DNA from: Aquimarina algicola
Lineage (GTDB): Bacteria > Bacteroidota > Bacteroidia > Flavobacteriales > Flavobacteriaceae
Direction: 5' to 3'
Assembly (NCBI RefSeq): GCF_006443095.1
Contig: NZ_VFWZ01000007.1
Coordinates: forward strand, 1-64,000
Length of the DNA stretch: 64,000 bases
A program made the position numbers and the translations under genes. Every line of letters starts with the position of its first letter. Position 1 is the stretch's first letter. The notes under the pieces were generated by a model. It worked only from the letters and a program-made list of their open reading frames with translations, did not search any database and was not told where the DNA came from. Positions 36,583-45,808 of the stretch are shown here, piece by piece.

Positions 36583-37255
36583 AATAAACGTATTGGACCC
36601 TTTTTTAAAATGTTATCAATTAATCAGAGTTCAATTTTAGGGCTATTTCCTGATTAAAAATGTGACATTTGATAATTTCAACTAATGAATTAAAAATTTT
36701 AGAAACTATTAACTTTTATAATATTAAGTATAAATGGAAGAAAGTATTCTATACATTTTATTCAAAAGAAAGTAGTAGATTCTTAAAAGTGTACCCAAAA
36801 AGTATTCTAAAAATAATAATGTACTCTAAATGTATCCGATTATATTTTTTCAAAACCTCAATAATTAAGATTTTTACTAAAAAATAAACCAAACTAACGT
36901 AACACTAATAATAATATACATTTCTACACGCAACAATCATATATCTAAAACATATTATTTAGTATGTGATCTATAAAACCTTAAAACCAATGAAAAAAGC
37001 AACCCTCATAACCAACACAAAGGCAAAATATTACACTTAAAAAAACCAATTACAACAATAATTAGACATCATTTCTCTTCCTCATTAAGGAGGTAGACAC
37101 CTGGTAATCAAAGCCATAAAATAGTATTTTCTTAAACTCAATACGTATTAATCTAATGAAATTAGCTATATCGTATTTGCTTTTGTATATCCCAAGATAT
37201 ATAGTAAGAAACAGCAAATAGTATTCTTATTTCATTTCATCAAATTTTATTTATT
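36583..37255. other. Divergent regulatory gap, LpxR-like / GH5 genes
   Basis: 673 bases without a convincing gene; a 72-codon frame at 36669-36887 is lysine/isoleucine-rich and looks random. The stretch carries the second GTAYYC array (36791-36837) and an AAGGAGGT (37087-37094) with no nearby start codon. Otherwise A/T-rich. Confidence 0.45.
36791..36837. promoter_or_regulatory. Paired GTAYYC direct repeats, copy 2
   Basis: GTACCC at 36791 and GTATTC at 36802 (11 bases apart), then GTACTC at 36821 and GTATCC at 36832 (11 apart). The second pair shares AATAATGTACTC and ATGTAT with the array at 33505-33555. Confidence 0.4.
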
Positions 37256-38392
37256 ATGAAACTCAAACGTTTTTTAAGTAACTATACAATAATATGTGTA
37301 GTACTCACCAGTATTTTTATATCCTGTGAAAGGGATTCTAGTAGTATCGAAAAAAATACTATTAATGATCAAAATTCAAAAAGTGGAAAAACAACCATTC
37401 GCAATATAAGTTCTATGCAGCTTGTTGAAGAAATGGGAGTTGGATGGAATTTGGGAAATAGTCTAGATGTAACTTCTAGAGACAAAACACTTTGGGGCAA
37501 CCCACTCCCCTCTAAAGCAGTAATTGATGCAGTCAAAAATATGGGTTTTACTACACTTAGAGTTCCTGTTACCTGGGGGTATCATCAAAATGAAACAGCA
37601 CCATATACCGTAGAAAAAGATTATATGGATCGAGTGCAAGCAGTTGTGGATTATGGATTTGCAAACGATATGCATGTTATTCTTAATGTACATCATGATA
37701 ATGATTGGCTAAAACCTACTTATGCCGAAGCTGGTAAGGCCAAAAAGAGACTCAGAAGACTTTGGAAACAAATTGCAAATCGTTTTAAAAACTATGGAGA
37801 CTACTTGATTTTTGAAACTTTAAATGAAAATAGATTAGAAGGATCTCCTGAAGAATGGTCTGGAGGAACACCAGAAGGAAGAGAGGTAGTAAATCAGTTT
37901 CACAATACAGCCCTTAATGCGATACGTTCTACAGGAGGTAATAATGCAAAAAGACATATTATGATAAGTACTTATGCTGCTAGTACGATAGATATCGCAA
38001 TGAATACTTTGAGGATTCCTAATAATGACCCAAATGTTATCATCTCATTACATACATATTTTCCTTGGTCTTTTGCTGGGCAAGAAAATGGACAAACACA
38101 ATGGGGTACTCCACAAGAAAAAGCAGCTCTTGACGCAGAATTTGATAAGATAAGACAAAAATGGATTATAGAACAAAATCGCCCTGTTATACTTGGAGAA
38201 TGGGGCACTGTAGATAGAAATAATCTTTCTGAGCGATTAGAATATACAAAATATTATGCCGAAGGAGCAATTAAAAGAGGATTGCTACCCGTTGTATGGG
38301 ATGACGGTGGTAATTTTGGCTTGTTTAATAGATGGAGTGTTTCATGGAGGTTTCCTTCGATTGCAGAAACTATTATAAAAGCTGATAAGTAA
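37256..38392 (+). CDS. GH5 endo-glucanase lipoprotein
   Basis: Lipoprotein signal (SIFISCERD), a short linker, then a GH5 TIM barrel of ~330 residues of the subfamily-4-like type: MGVGWNLGNSLDV, TLRVPVTWGYH, VILNVHHDN, acid/base Glu in ETLNENR, ISLHTYFPWSFAG, nucleophile Glu in VILGEWGT and VVWDDGG near the end. It should cleave beta-1,4-glucans (cellulose, xyloglucan or lichenan) at the cell surface. No carbohydrate-binding module. Monocistronic: 0.7 kb regulatory gap before it and a terminator after. Confidence 0.92.
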   Translation: MKLKRFLSNYTIICVVLTSIFISCERDSSSIEKNTINDQNSKSGKTTIRNISSMQLVEEMGVGWNLGNSLDVTSRDKTLWGNPLPSKAVIDAVKNMGFTTLRVPVTWGYHQNETAPYTVEKDYMDRVQAVVDYGFANDMHVILNVHHDNDWLKPTYAEAGKAKKRLRRLWKQIANRFKNYGDYLIFETLNENRLEGSPEEWSGGTPEGREVVNQFHNTALNAIRSTGGNNAKRHIMISTYAASTIDIAMNTLRIPNNDPNVIISLHTYFPWSFAGQENGQTQWGTPQEKAALDAEFDKIRQKWIIEQNRPVILGEWGTVDRNNLSERLEYTKYYAEGAIKRGLLPVVWDDGGNFGLFNRWSVSWRFPSIAETIIKADK

Positions 38393-38427
38393 AATTTAAA
38401 TTTCTCCAAAAATACAGTCAAATACCA

Positions 38428-38460
38428 GAACCTCTACATGATTATGTGGAGGTTCATTTT
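38428..38460 (+). terminator. Terminator after GH5 gene
   Basis: Arms GAACCTCTACAT/ATGTGGAGGTTC (one T-G wobble) around GATT, followed by ATTTTATTT. Confidence 0.8.
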
Positions 38461-38591
38461 ATTTATAAACAAATAAATATAACATACAAAAATAATCCAT
38501 TTCAAGAGAGTTTGATTAAATTACAACATCCAGAAAATATGCTAGAAAATTATATTTTACCAGCTATAAAAAATTAAACCTTATAACAAAT

Positions 38592-38987
38592 ATGAAATAC
38601 GCATATACAATTCTTTATGTTGACAACGTTATCGAAACTATAGCCTTTTATGAGAAAGCATTTGGGTTTCAAAAAAAATTTGTGACACCAGAATCAGATT
38701 ATGGTGAACTAATTTCAGGAGATACAACTATTTCTTTTGCTTCAATAGAATTAGGAAATTCGAATTTTAAAAATGGGTTTCAAAAAATCGAACACGCTAC
38801 AAAACCTTTTGGGGTAGAGCTTGCTTTTACCTCTGAAAATATTGAAAAAGATTTTCAAAACGCTATTGATCATGGAGCTACACCATTTGAACCTTTAATA
38901 GAAAAACCATGGGGACAAAAAGTTGGGTATGTTCTTGATAACAATGGTTTTCTCATAGAAATTTGCACTCCAATAAAAGCGAATTAA
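38592..38987 (+). CDS. VOC-superfamily (glyoxalase/bleomycin-resistance-like) protein
   Basis: A 131-residue protein with the two beta-alpha-beta-beta-beta halves of the vicinal oxygen chelate fold: YTILYVDNVIETIAFYEKAFGF at the N-terminus, FGVELAFTSENIEKDFQ mid-way, and WGQKVGYVLDNNGFLIEIC at the end with the metal-type Glu. Function may be antibiotic binding, isomerisation or dioxygenation; not determinable from sequence. Ends just before a terminator at 39028-39069. Confidence 0.88.
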   Translation: MKYAYTILYVDNVIETIAFYEKAFGFQKKFVTPESDYGELISGDTTISFASIELGNSNFKNGFQKIEHATKPFGVELAFTSENIEKDFQNAIDHGATPFEPLIEKPWGQKVGYVLDNNGFLIEICTPIKAN

Positions 38988-39027
38988 GTGTAAAACCAAA
39001 GTAAACTAATCTTGATAGATACTAACA

Positions 39028-39069
39028 AAGTCGTCTAAAAATACAAAAGATATATTTTTTAGACGACTT
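39028..39069 (+). terminator. Terminator after VOC gene
   Basis: Perfect 14-base arms AAGTCGTCTAAAAA/TTTTTAGACGACTT around a 14-base loop, 41 bases after the stop. Confidence 0.75.
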
Positions 39070-39520
39070 CTTCGTATTGAACCTCATTGCCCTAAAATTG
39101 AGTCTTTATTCAAAGAAAAACATCAATACTGTCTCTGATTTATAATGTCATGATACTTTAAATTAAAAAAGGCATCCCGGATTCTTTATACTAATTAATT
39201 ATTCACAAACTCAACTTAAACTTATACAGAGAATGAGGATACCTTTTTGACACTAAAACATGTTCTTTATTTCAAATTGATTATTTAGTTTTATTTACAA
39301 GTCAAATTTGATTAAAAATACGTTTATAAACAAAAAAGAGGAGTTACAAGATGATTACACAAACTCTGACAACGTTTACATTATGTATACAAAAAAACAT
39401 ACTCAATTAACAGCCAATCAGATAAACTAATTTTATTCGATGTAACAATGCCGTTCATTAACTATTTTTTGAGATAAATCTTTATTGATTTCAAATCCAT
39501 AAAATATACTCCATTAAAAA

Positions 39521-39552
39521 AATATCCTCAAAGCTAAAGCAATGAGGATATT
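39521..39552 (-). terminator. Terminator after alpha/beta hydrolase gene
   Basis: Perfect 10-base arms AATATCCTCA/TGAGGATATT with a 12-base loop; on the minus strand it is followed by TTTTTT. Confidence 0.78.
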
Positions 39553-39587
39553 CATGTTGTGGACCAAAAATTTCAGTAATTAATTGG

Positions 39588-40613
39588 TTATTTTTTTAAA
39601 AAGCGCCTGATCTTATCCATAATCTCAGTTTTATATTCGTGATGAATCCAATGGTCTCCATCTTTGAATCCTACATACTCAATATTAACTGAACAATCAT
39701 TATTAGGTAAGTCATAAACCTGAAACCCTGTAAATCGATCTAGTTCTCCATAAATTTGCAATACTGGAGTTTTTACAATTATACTTGGTACTAATGAACA
39801 TTGCTGTAAATATTGTGGAGGAAAATCTAATGCTTTATATTGATTATAGTTCCCATCGATACTAGCCCCATTATCATATTTCCAACTTTCTTCATACTTA
39901 TGTAGTAGAGAACTTGAAATATGTTTTCTACTTCTTTTTGTCAATAAAATGTTTCTTAAGTGCTTGAAATTATTTGCTGAAGATCCTTTTCTATTCCAAG
40001 GAGATTTTCCTTTTCGAATAAGTGGAACGTAAGCATCTACCTTTTTTCTATGTGCCTTCACTTCATGATATCCTCTACTTGAGATGCCTGGATGGGGTAC
40101 AGACATAGCAACAAATTTTTTAACTGCATTAGGATAAGTAATAGCCATTTGCCAACCTGTTGAGCATCCCCAATCATGAGTAATCAAACTATATTCATCA
40201 TATCCAAGTTTTTTGGCTAACAAATGTCCATCTTTTGCTCGCTCTACTCCTGTATATGCTTCTATTGCTTTTGGTATTGAAGAAGGAAAAGTACCCCGAG
40301 TTGTATAGGCTACTGCATAATAGTCTTTGCTAAAAAAATCTAAATAGTCCAACCAAGCTTCCGCTCTTTCGGGCGCACCGTGAATGAAAAGTAAAAGTGG
40401 TTTTTTGGGATTTCCTTTTGCCAAATAATGAAGCTTTACTCCATTGACATTTATAAAGTTTTCCTGTATTTTTTCATTCACTTTTGTGCTATTATCTAGT
40501 AAATTCTCTTCTATACTTTCTGATGTTTCAAAGTCTTCTTCTGTAGAATTACATGACACCATCATAATACAAATGACTAAAACCTGTATCATGGTTTGTT
40601 TAATTAATTTCAT
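39588..40613 (-). CDS. Alpha/beta hydrolase lipoprotein, epoxide-hydrolase-like
   Basis: Lipoprotein signal (MMVSCNSTEED), then an alpha/beta hydrolase domain: LLLFIHGAPERAEAW (oxyanion HG), nucleophile Asp in THDWGCSTGW (epoxide hydrolase/dehalogenase position), cap region with MSVPHPGI, acid in IYGELDRFTG and catalytic His in KDGDHWIHHE. The HDWG nucleophile elbow argues for an Asp-type hydrolase on epoxides or haloalkanes rather than a Ser esterase. Membrane-anchored, probably facing the periplasm. Monocistronic with its own terminator. Confidence 0.85.
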   Translation of the reverse strand: MKLIKQTMIQVLVICIMMVSCNSTEEDFETSESIEENLLDNSTKVNEKIQENFINVNGVKLHYLAKGNPKKPLLLFIHGAPERAEAWLDYLDFFSKDYYAVAYTTRGTFPSSIPKAIEAYTGVERAKDGHLLAKKLGYDEYSLITHDWGCSTGWQMAITYPNAVKKFVAMSVPHPGISSRGYHEVKAHRKKVDAYVPLIRKGKSPWNRKGSSANNFKHLRNILLTKRSRKHISSSLLHKYEESWKYDNGASIDGNYNQYKALDFPPQYLQQCSLVPSIIVKTPVLQIYGELDRFTGFQVYDLPNNDCSVNIEYVGFKDGDHWIHHEYKTEIMDKIRRFLKK

Positions 40614-40775
40614 GGTTTTTGATGTTTAAGAGTTAATTTTTTGTGTTATTTAAGATTTAAGAATCCACCGGACAAAATTGAAGCATCTCATATAAAAAAC
40701 AAAAAAATTATAGTTACAAATAGTATACGGTTTTATATACATGTAGTAATTTCAATGTATCAAAAGTGCTCTAAT

Positions 40776-40814
40776 AATAAAGAAGTAAATTAATGATTGT
40801 GAAACTTCTTTATT
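40776..40814 (-). terminator. Hairpin overlapping the stop of the TPR-HTH gene
   Basis: Perfect 11-base arms AATAAAGAAGT/ACTTCTTTATT; the right arm covers the stop codon (40810-40812) of the minus-strand gene. Confidence 0.5.
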
Positions 40815-42531
40815 TTGTAATATCCATATCATTCAAAAAATCTTGAAGAGAAACATTCTCTGGAATGTTCATTTTTGATTTTGCTCGATGTCTGGCTACT
40901 TTGACTGCACTTATAGTTACATTTAATAATGAGGCTGATTCTTTTAGAGATAACCCTAATTTTACCAAAATACAATGTTTGATATCATTTTTAGACAGTT
41001 CCGGATGTTTTCTCTGTAGTATATAACATATTTTAGGATATTGAGACTCTAAGCGCTCTGTAATAAAATCTATTGATTCAGAAGATTTTAAGAAATTCGA
41101 AAATTGTTTTTTGCTATTCTGTATTCCTTTAGTATCGTTCTCTTTAATACTTTTGAATAATGTATTTTTAATTTTTGTCAGTTTCTCTATTTGTGTTGCC
41201 TGAGTGATTAAAAAAACTGAAAGCTCATGTTCTTTCATCTCTAATTGATTCTTGAGTAACTGTTCTCTGCTTTTTTCGAGAGCATCAATTTTTTGTTTTG
41301 TCTTAATATCTCTTCTATATATTATGAAAATTAAAATCAACAGAGCTAATGCTGCCAAAAGCGTGAAAATATATAATTGTTGTTTCTTTGATTGTATAGA
41401 CAGTAGCTTTCTATCATTAGTAAGTATTTTTTTTTCTAAAGAGATTTTATCATTTTCGTGTGATTGATTGATAAAACTAATTTTAGTGTTATAATAGTCT
41501 GTAAAAATTTCTTTCTCCATGTTTCTTATACTATCCATTATCTTTCTTTCTTTCTTTAGATAGTAAAGTGCTGAATCTAATCTGTTTTCTTTTTTATAAT
41601 AATCAGCTAAGTCTTTATATAATTTAGGTAATTCATTAGTAATATTTGAAGTAGCAATAGCTTCTTTCATGTAAAAAATAGCTTCTTTTGTATTTCCAAT
41701 AGCATTATAATAAATCGCTAAAAATTCAGAGTTCGTTGGTAATAAATCGGGATATGTGGTTTTCAGTTCTTGTCTTACCTTCAAACCGGAGTCTATAGAT
41801 TTTTGATATTCTTTTTCTAAATAATAATTATACGTTTGAAATAATTTAGCATATAATACTCCTACCCTATTTCCTGCATTTTTTGATTCTTTTATCATTT
41901 GAGATAGTAGAGGAGTACTTTTTTTAGGCATTTCTTTATATTGATATGCCATAGAAAAGTGAGAAAGCAACTCATTCCTTTGATTTATGCCTAGAGAAAC
42001 TGTATCATTGATACTCTCTGTAATTGTTTGTATTGCCAAATCATATTGTTCTTTTTGTATATAAACATATGCTATCTTTGATTTTAAGTTTATGATTTTG
42101 GCTTTGTCATTCTCATCAACTAGCTTATAGGCTTCAAACAAGCTATTTAAACTTGGTTCAGCTAATCCAAAAAATGAAGTAAATATAGTCCCATTGTTAA
42201 TGAGAAAACTATATTTAAGTTCTTGGTTAGGGTTATGTTTTTCTAGCTGTTCAAATTGATTACTGTAATGCAAAACACTATCCAGTCTATGTTTTGTGCC
42301 ATGTAACCATATCAAATTGAGGTACGAAATCAATGTTCCATTTATATAATTAGCTTTTATCGACTTTTGTATGAGTCTATGATGGAATGATAATCCTAAT
42401 GAGGTTGTATCATATTTATGTTCATTTTGTAAACTATCAATTTTGGATATTATACTTTTTGGAGGTTCTTGTTGAGCTATTAAATTAAAACCTATAAAAA
42501 ATAGCATCAATAAAGAATAGTAGAATTTCAT
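40810..42531 (-). CDS. Membrane-anchored TPR protein with LuxR-like HTH
   Basis: A signal peptide (ending near NLIAQQ) is followed by TPR-type helices over residues ~60-330, a transmembrane segment near residue 390 (LYIFTLLAALALLILIFII), a coiled coil (KQKIDALEKSREQLLKNQ) and a C-terminal HTH (KLGLSLKESASLLNVTISAV, KVARHRAKSKMNI). The layout is a widespread Bacteroidota regulator with a periplasmic sensor and a cytosolic DNA-binding end; how such proteins reach DNA from the membrane is not established. It lies downstream of the small peptide gene on the same strand, but a strong terminator separates them. Confidence 0.85.
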   Translation of the reverse strand: MKFYYSLLMLFFIGFNLIAQQEPPKSIISKIDSLQNEHKYDTTSLGLSFHHRLIQKSIKANYINGTLISYLNLIWLHGTKHRLDSVLHYSNQFEQLEKHNPNQELKYSFLINNGTIFTSFFGLAEPSLNSLFEAYKLVDENDKAKIINLKSKIAYVYIQKEQYDLAIQTITESINDTVSLGINQRNELLSHFSMAYQYKEMPKKSTPLLSQMIKESKNAGNRVGVLYAKLFQTYNYYLEKEYQKSIDSGLKVRQELKTTYPDLLPTNSEFLAIYYNAIGNTKEAIFYMKEAIATSNITNELPKLYKDLADYYKKENRLDSALYYLKKERKIMDSIRNMEKEIFTDYYNTKISFINQSHENDKISLEKKILTNDRKLLSIQSKKQQLYIFTLLAALALLILIFIIYRRDIKTKQKIDALEKSREQLLKNQLEMKEHELSVFLITQATQIEKLTKIKNTLFKSIKENDTKGIQNSKKQFSNFLKSSESIDFITERLESQYPKICYILQRKHPELSKNDIKHCILVKLGLSLKESASLLNVTISAVKVARHRAKSKMNIPENVSLQDFLNDMDITK

Positions 42532-42719
42532 GTGGTTATTGGTATGAGAGGGGGCTGGTTATCTTAATAACTTTATTAAGCTATTATTATTTCAAAAAAT
42601 GTATTGAATGATTATATGCTTGTATAAGTAAATCTTATTAAGTGTTAATAAATTATATTTTAGAATAAGTTTTGCAAAAAAATACGTGTTCCTCATTATA
42701 TCCAAAATAAGAAATCAAA

Positions 42720-42748
42720 AAAACTCCGAAACAAAGTTTCGGAGTTTT
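42720..42748 (-). terminator. Strong terminator after small peptide gene
   Basis: Perfect 13-base arms AAAACTCCGAAAC/GTTTCGGAGTTTT with loop AAA, followed on the minus strand by a T tract. It lies 47 bases after the stop of the 52-residue peptide gene and shows that this short transcript ends here. Confidence 0.85.
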
Positions 42749-42794
42749 GTTATAAAGTTTATCAGAACTAAAAACAGATATAGAATATCTATAA

Positions 42795-42953
42795 TTAACC
42801 TAGATCGATATCGCCATAACCGCATTCAAGACAACGATCATTACTCCATCCTTTTCCAGTCACTTTTAATTGCTGATTTTTAGGTATAATTTGATACTTA
42901 TCAAATACTAAAATACTTTTTTTGTGACTACTAATACTCTGATTTGTTTTCAT
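42795..42953 (-). CDS. Small precursor-like peptide (52 residues)
   Basis: An ATG-to-TAA frame encoding 52 residues: a lysine/serine-rich start (MKTNQSISSHKK), a leader-like middle (SILVFDKYQIIPKNQQLKV), a TGKG step, and a C-terminal section WSNDRCLECGYGDIDLG with a CxxC pair. The middle resembles leaders of Bacteroidota RiPP precursors of the 'K-S-I-L-x-F-x-K-x-x-I' kind, though the usual Gly-Gly is replaced by Gly-Lys-Gly. The gene has a leader hairpin touching its start codon and its own strong terminator, so it is a real transcription unit. No modifying enzyme or peptidase-transporter lies within reach, so maturation is uncertain. It could alternatively be a small metal-binding peptide. 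Confidence 0.68.
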   Translation of the reverse strand: MKTNQSISSHKKSILVFDKYQIIPKNQQLKVTGKGWSNDRCLECGYGDIDLG

Positions 42954-42981
42954 GATGTATGATTTTAATATTATACATCAT
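42952..42981 (-). promoter_or_regulatory. Leader hairpin touching the peptide gene start codon
   Basis: Perfect 9-base arms ATGATGTAT/ATACATCAT (42952-42960 and 42973-42981) around a 12-base loop. The plus-strand left arm includes two bases of the start codon (42951-42953), so folding of the RNA could hide the start. Alternatively it is an operator. Confidence 0.45.
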
Positions 42982-43136
42982 TGAACGTAGTTTACAAGAA
43001 TTCTATTCTGCTTCTAATTAAAATTTAACAACGATTAACACCTATTTAATACTTCATAAACAAGTCATTACGTCAAAAAACTAAGGTTCTTTTTGATTTT
43101 TTTAATAAGGTATCGACTATATAATAATGTTAGCAT

Positions 43137-44162
43137 TTATCGTTTAATCGCAATTCTATCATTATCAATTTTTGCCCAAGAATGATTCTTAATTTTATTC
43201 GTAGAAATACAACTTATTTTTAAAGTTTTACATAAATTCCAATCATCTGCATTATTTGCTGTATATACTCTAGTAATCATTCCTTTATAGGCAAATTGTT
43301 TTAAAAAATCTCTTGAGCCTACTTTATCTTTTACTCTTTTTATATCATTAATATCAAAGTTGTAAAACACATAATTAGGATTATTATTAATCACATTATC
43401 CGCATCTCTAAAACCATCTTCGGTACGACTACGATTTGGTACACCTTCTTTTTTCATCCCAAATGCCCATCTGTAACGAGAATTAAATCTTACATATTGA
43501 TCCATCCAACTTCCATTACCTGTTAATACGATAATAAACTTTCCTCTTAACTGATCTAGAGATGGCCAAGCATCATTGTATAGCACATTGTGTCTTATAG
43601 ATCTATTAGAATCTTTATATAAATTTTGTGCTTTGAATATCACTTCACTATCTCCTAGATATCGTTGTAAATACCATTCGATCTGTTCATGAAAGTTTTG
43701 ATATCCTCCATTAGAACTTTTAACATCTAGCTTAATCATCACAGGTAGATGATTGCTATTTCTATTATGCCAATCTTTTAATTTAGCAAAGTAAGATGAT
43801 AGTGTTCGCCCTCCTCTACCAGGATGTGGCCAATGATTTACAACCCATGTATTTGCAGGAATAGTTCTATTATTATAAGAACCACTTGGTGTATTCCTCC
43901 AAATGTCTAATTCTACTGCTAATACATTGTTTTGATAAATCGGATTCGAATAGCTTACTTGCTCTGTAATATCTTCTCTTCTCTCATAAGTATTATGAGA
44001 TCCTTTAAACATCACTTCGTTATATTTTAGGTTTCCCTGAGTTGGTAATCGTTTTGCATCAACATTAGGATGTACTGATGTTTCTTCACAATCTAAACAA
44101 TCAGTTGAACAACTTGCCAAAATCAATGAGACAAAAACAAATAAAAATTTTAATTTTTTCAT
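43137..44162 (-). CDS. Calcium-dependent PI-PLC-like lipoprotein
   Basis: Signal and lipobox LILASCSTD, then a PLC-like TIM barrel: MFKGSHNTYERRED (first catalytic His), LAVELDIWRN (metal-binding Glu/Asp), WVVNHWPHPG (second His), LPVMIKLDVKSS and KFIIVLTGNGSW, ending with VYTANNADDW. The pattern fits the Ca2+-dependent PI-PLC family found in bacteria. It would cleave phosphodiesters in glycerophospholipid or phosphoinositide headgroups outside the cytoplasm. Possible use is phosphate or lipid scavenging; the metallophosphoesterase upstream on the same strand supports a phosphate theme, but 268 bases separate them. Confidence 0.82.
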   Translation of the reverse strand: MKKLKFLFVFVSLILASCSTDCLDCEETSVHPNVDAKRLPTQGNLKYNEVMFKGSHNTYERREDITEQVSYSNPIYQNNVLAVELDIWRNTPSGSYNNRTIPANTWVVNHWPHPGRGGRTLSSYFAKLKDWHNRNSNHLPVMIKLDVKSSNGGYQNFHEQIEWYLQRYLGDSEVIFKAQNLYKDSNRSIRHNVLYNDAWPSLDQLRGKFIIVLTGNGSWMDQYVRFNSRYRWAFGMKKEGVPNRSRTEDGFRDADNVINNNPNYVFYNFDINDIKRVKDKVGSRDFLKQFAYKGMITRVYTANNADDWNLCKTLKISCISTNKIKNHSWAKIDNDRIAIKR

Positions 44163-44430
44163 GATAAAAGAATTTAATTAAGGTTAAAATGAAATTTGAT
44201 CTTTTTTGTATTCGATTACTATTAATATTCTTCACTACTATTTTTGATTTCGAAAATCATAAAATGTTTATTAAAAACTTTTGTTAATCAGTTCATTATC
44301 TATTTATTACACAGAGATAAATAAAGTCTGAAAGTTTGTTCTGTGCATACTTAGTTGCAGTATTAATTTTTTCATTGTTATATGTTTTAAGAGTTAAAAA
44401 CTTGATTTATGGACATATCCTATTTTTAGA

Positions 44431-45597
44431 TCAGGGATTTATTTTATGATCTACTTTGATAGACAGTGGTTTTTTATTGATAAATACATCATCTTCTAGA
44501 TATCGATATGTGAGAGATACATTATTACCTCTGACTTCTCCCAATACAAAACCATATGATTTTGATTCATCTATAGGCTGTATTTTATAATGACTATTAT
44601 AGCCATCGTATACCGGATTGATACTTTTTCCTGCTCCGGCCGTACCTACTACAATTTGATACATTGTATCTTTCGAAGCTTTTATGGTATCAACAACAGA
44701 CGCCATTGCATATCCATGATCATGACCGCAAAAATATACTTTTGCTCCTGCATTTTGTACACTTTTCCAGAACCGATCTCTATAAGAAGAATAGTCTAAT
44801 TGATAACTATTATCACCATGCATACAATCTTTATGATCGACTTTGAAAGCCGGTTCATGTGTAAAAGAAAACAGATGTGCCTTTTTATGAACTGTTAATA
44901 TACTATCTAGCCATTGCTGATCCACTCTTTTTGTAGAAGGCTTTGGAATGCTCCCATCCTTGTTTAATTTTCTATCTCTTGCTGTATATAAGTCTAATCC
45001 AACCACAAGGGCATTCTTATGCGTTGCAAAAAAAGTTACATTCTTTTCTCGGTCAGGCCCATTTTGAGGCATCCTGTATTTACCACTAAAAACTTCGTCC
45101 CATACTTTTTTAGTTTTAGGCCAAATAGGTCTATGCTCTGCCGTTCCTGAGATATCAGGATTACGTTGAGTAGCTTCGTGATTGCCTCTTACAATGTATA
45201 CTTTTATATTATTTTCATACAAGGGCGCTATTGTATTTCTAAAAAGTAACATTTGTCGTTTAAGGTCTTCTAATGCTTCTTTATCACCCAAATCCTTTCT
45301 ATTAGCATGACCATAGCAAATATCTCCCGTAAACATTACAAGGTCTACTTTTTGTGTAATAATCTCATTTACCAGTTTTTGTAAAACCGGAACATTTACA
45401 GGGTCATCAGCACTATGTCCTCGGCAGTCTCCAAAAGCAACAAATTTCCATTTTTCTGTATGAACACTATTTTTTTTACTGTTATCATGCGATGATGTTT
45501 GTTCTTTTGTGTTTTTTAAACTTTGATTACAGGAGATAGAAATCAGTATCAAAAAACCTAATATGTACCTGAGCATTTTCTGTTGATAAAATGACAT
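44431..45597 (-). CDS. Metallophosphoesterase lipoprotein
   Basis: Lipobox LISISCNQS, then a calcineurin-like phosphoesterase domain: FVAFGDCRGH (metal site), DLVMFTGDICYGH, YIVRGNHEATQ, LFSFTHEPAF and YFCGHDHGYA, the full set of five metal-binding motifs. The Cys in GDC replaces the more usual H of GDxH, as in purple-acid-phosphatase-like subfamilies. Residues ~360-388 add a small strand-rich tail. Exported and lipid-anchored; substrate probably a phosphomonoester or nucleotide outside the cell. Confidence 0.88.
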   Translation of the reverse strand: MSFYQQKMLRYILGFLILISISCNQSLKNTKEQTSSHDNSKKNSVHTEKWKFVAFGDCRGHSADDPVNVPVLQKLVNEIITQKVDLVMFTGDICYGHANRKDLGDKEALEDLKRQMLLFRNTIAPLYENNIKVYIVRGNHEATQRNPDISGTAEHRPIWPKTKKVWDEVFSGKYRMPQNGPDREKNVTFFATHKNALVVGLDLYTARDRKLNKDGSIPKPSTKRVDQQWLDSILTVHKKAHLFSFTHEPAFKVDHKDCMHGDNSYQLDYSSYRDRFWKSVQNAGAKVYFCGHDHGYAMASVVDTIKASKDTMYQIVVGTAGAGKSINPVYDGYNSHYKIQPIDESKSYGFVLGEVRGNNVSLTYRYLEDDVFINKKPLSIKVDHKINP

Positions 45598-45808
45598 TCG
45601 AAAAATGTTTTTTTTAATAAAAACCTAACAGACCTGAAACCGGGAACCTTTGTAACAAGCCTGAAAGGTAAAAGGGATAACAAACAATTAATGAACGATT
45701 GTATAAAGTATTTGATTCCAGATTCTCTTATCTATTCAAAAAAAGAGGTCAAGAACCATTTCTTCTTTAGATTCCCAAACAATAATTTTTTATCTAAAAA
45801 AATATGCA

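Larger units (their letters stand above)
38988..39587. other. Gap between convergent VOC and hydrolase genes
   Basis: 600 bases with three inverted repeats: a terminator for the VOC gene (39028-39069), a long imperfect element AAAAAGGCATCC...GGATACCTTTTT (39166-39248, ~60-base interior), and a terminator for the hydrolase gene (39521-39552). No supported small gene. Confidence 0.5.

Noticed and set aside
36669..36887. 72-codon open frame on the plus strand
   Set aside because: Composition is dominated by Lys, Ile, Phe and Tyr as expected from AT-rich random sequence; no motif, no signal peptide, and it overlaps the GTAYYC array.
37087..37094. Perfect AAGGAGGT Shine-Dalgarno-like sequence
   Set aside because: No start codon follows within a usable distance, and genes here do not rely on Shine-Dalgarno sequences.
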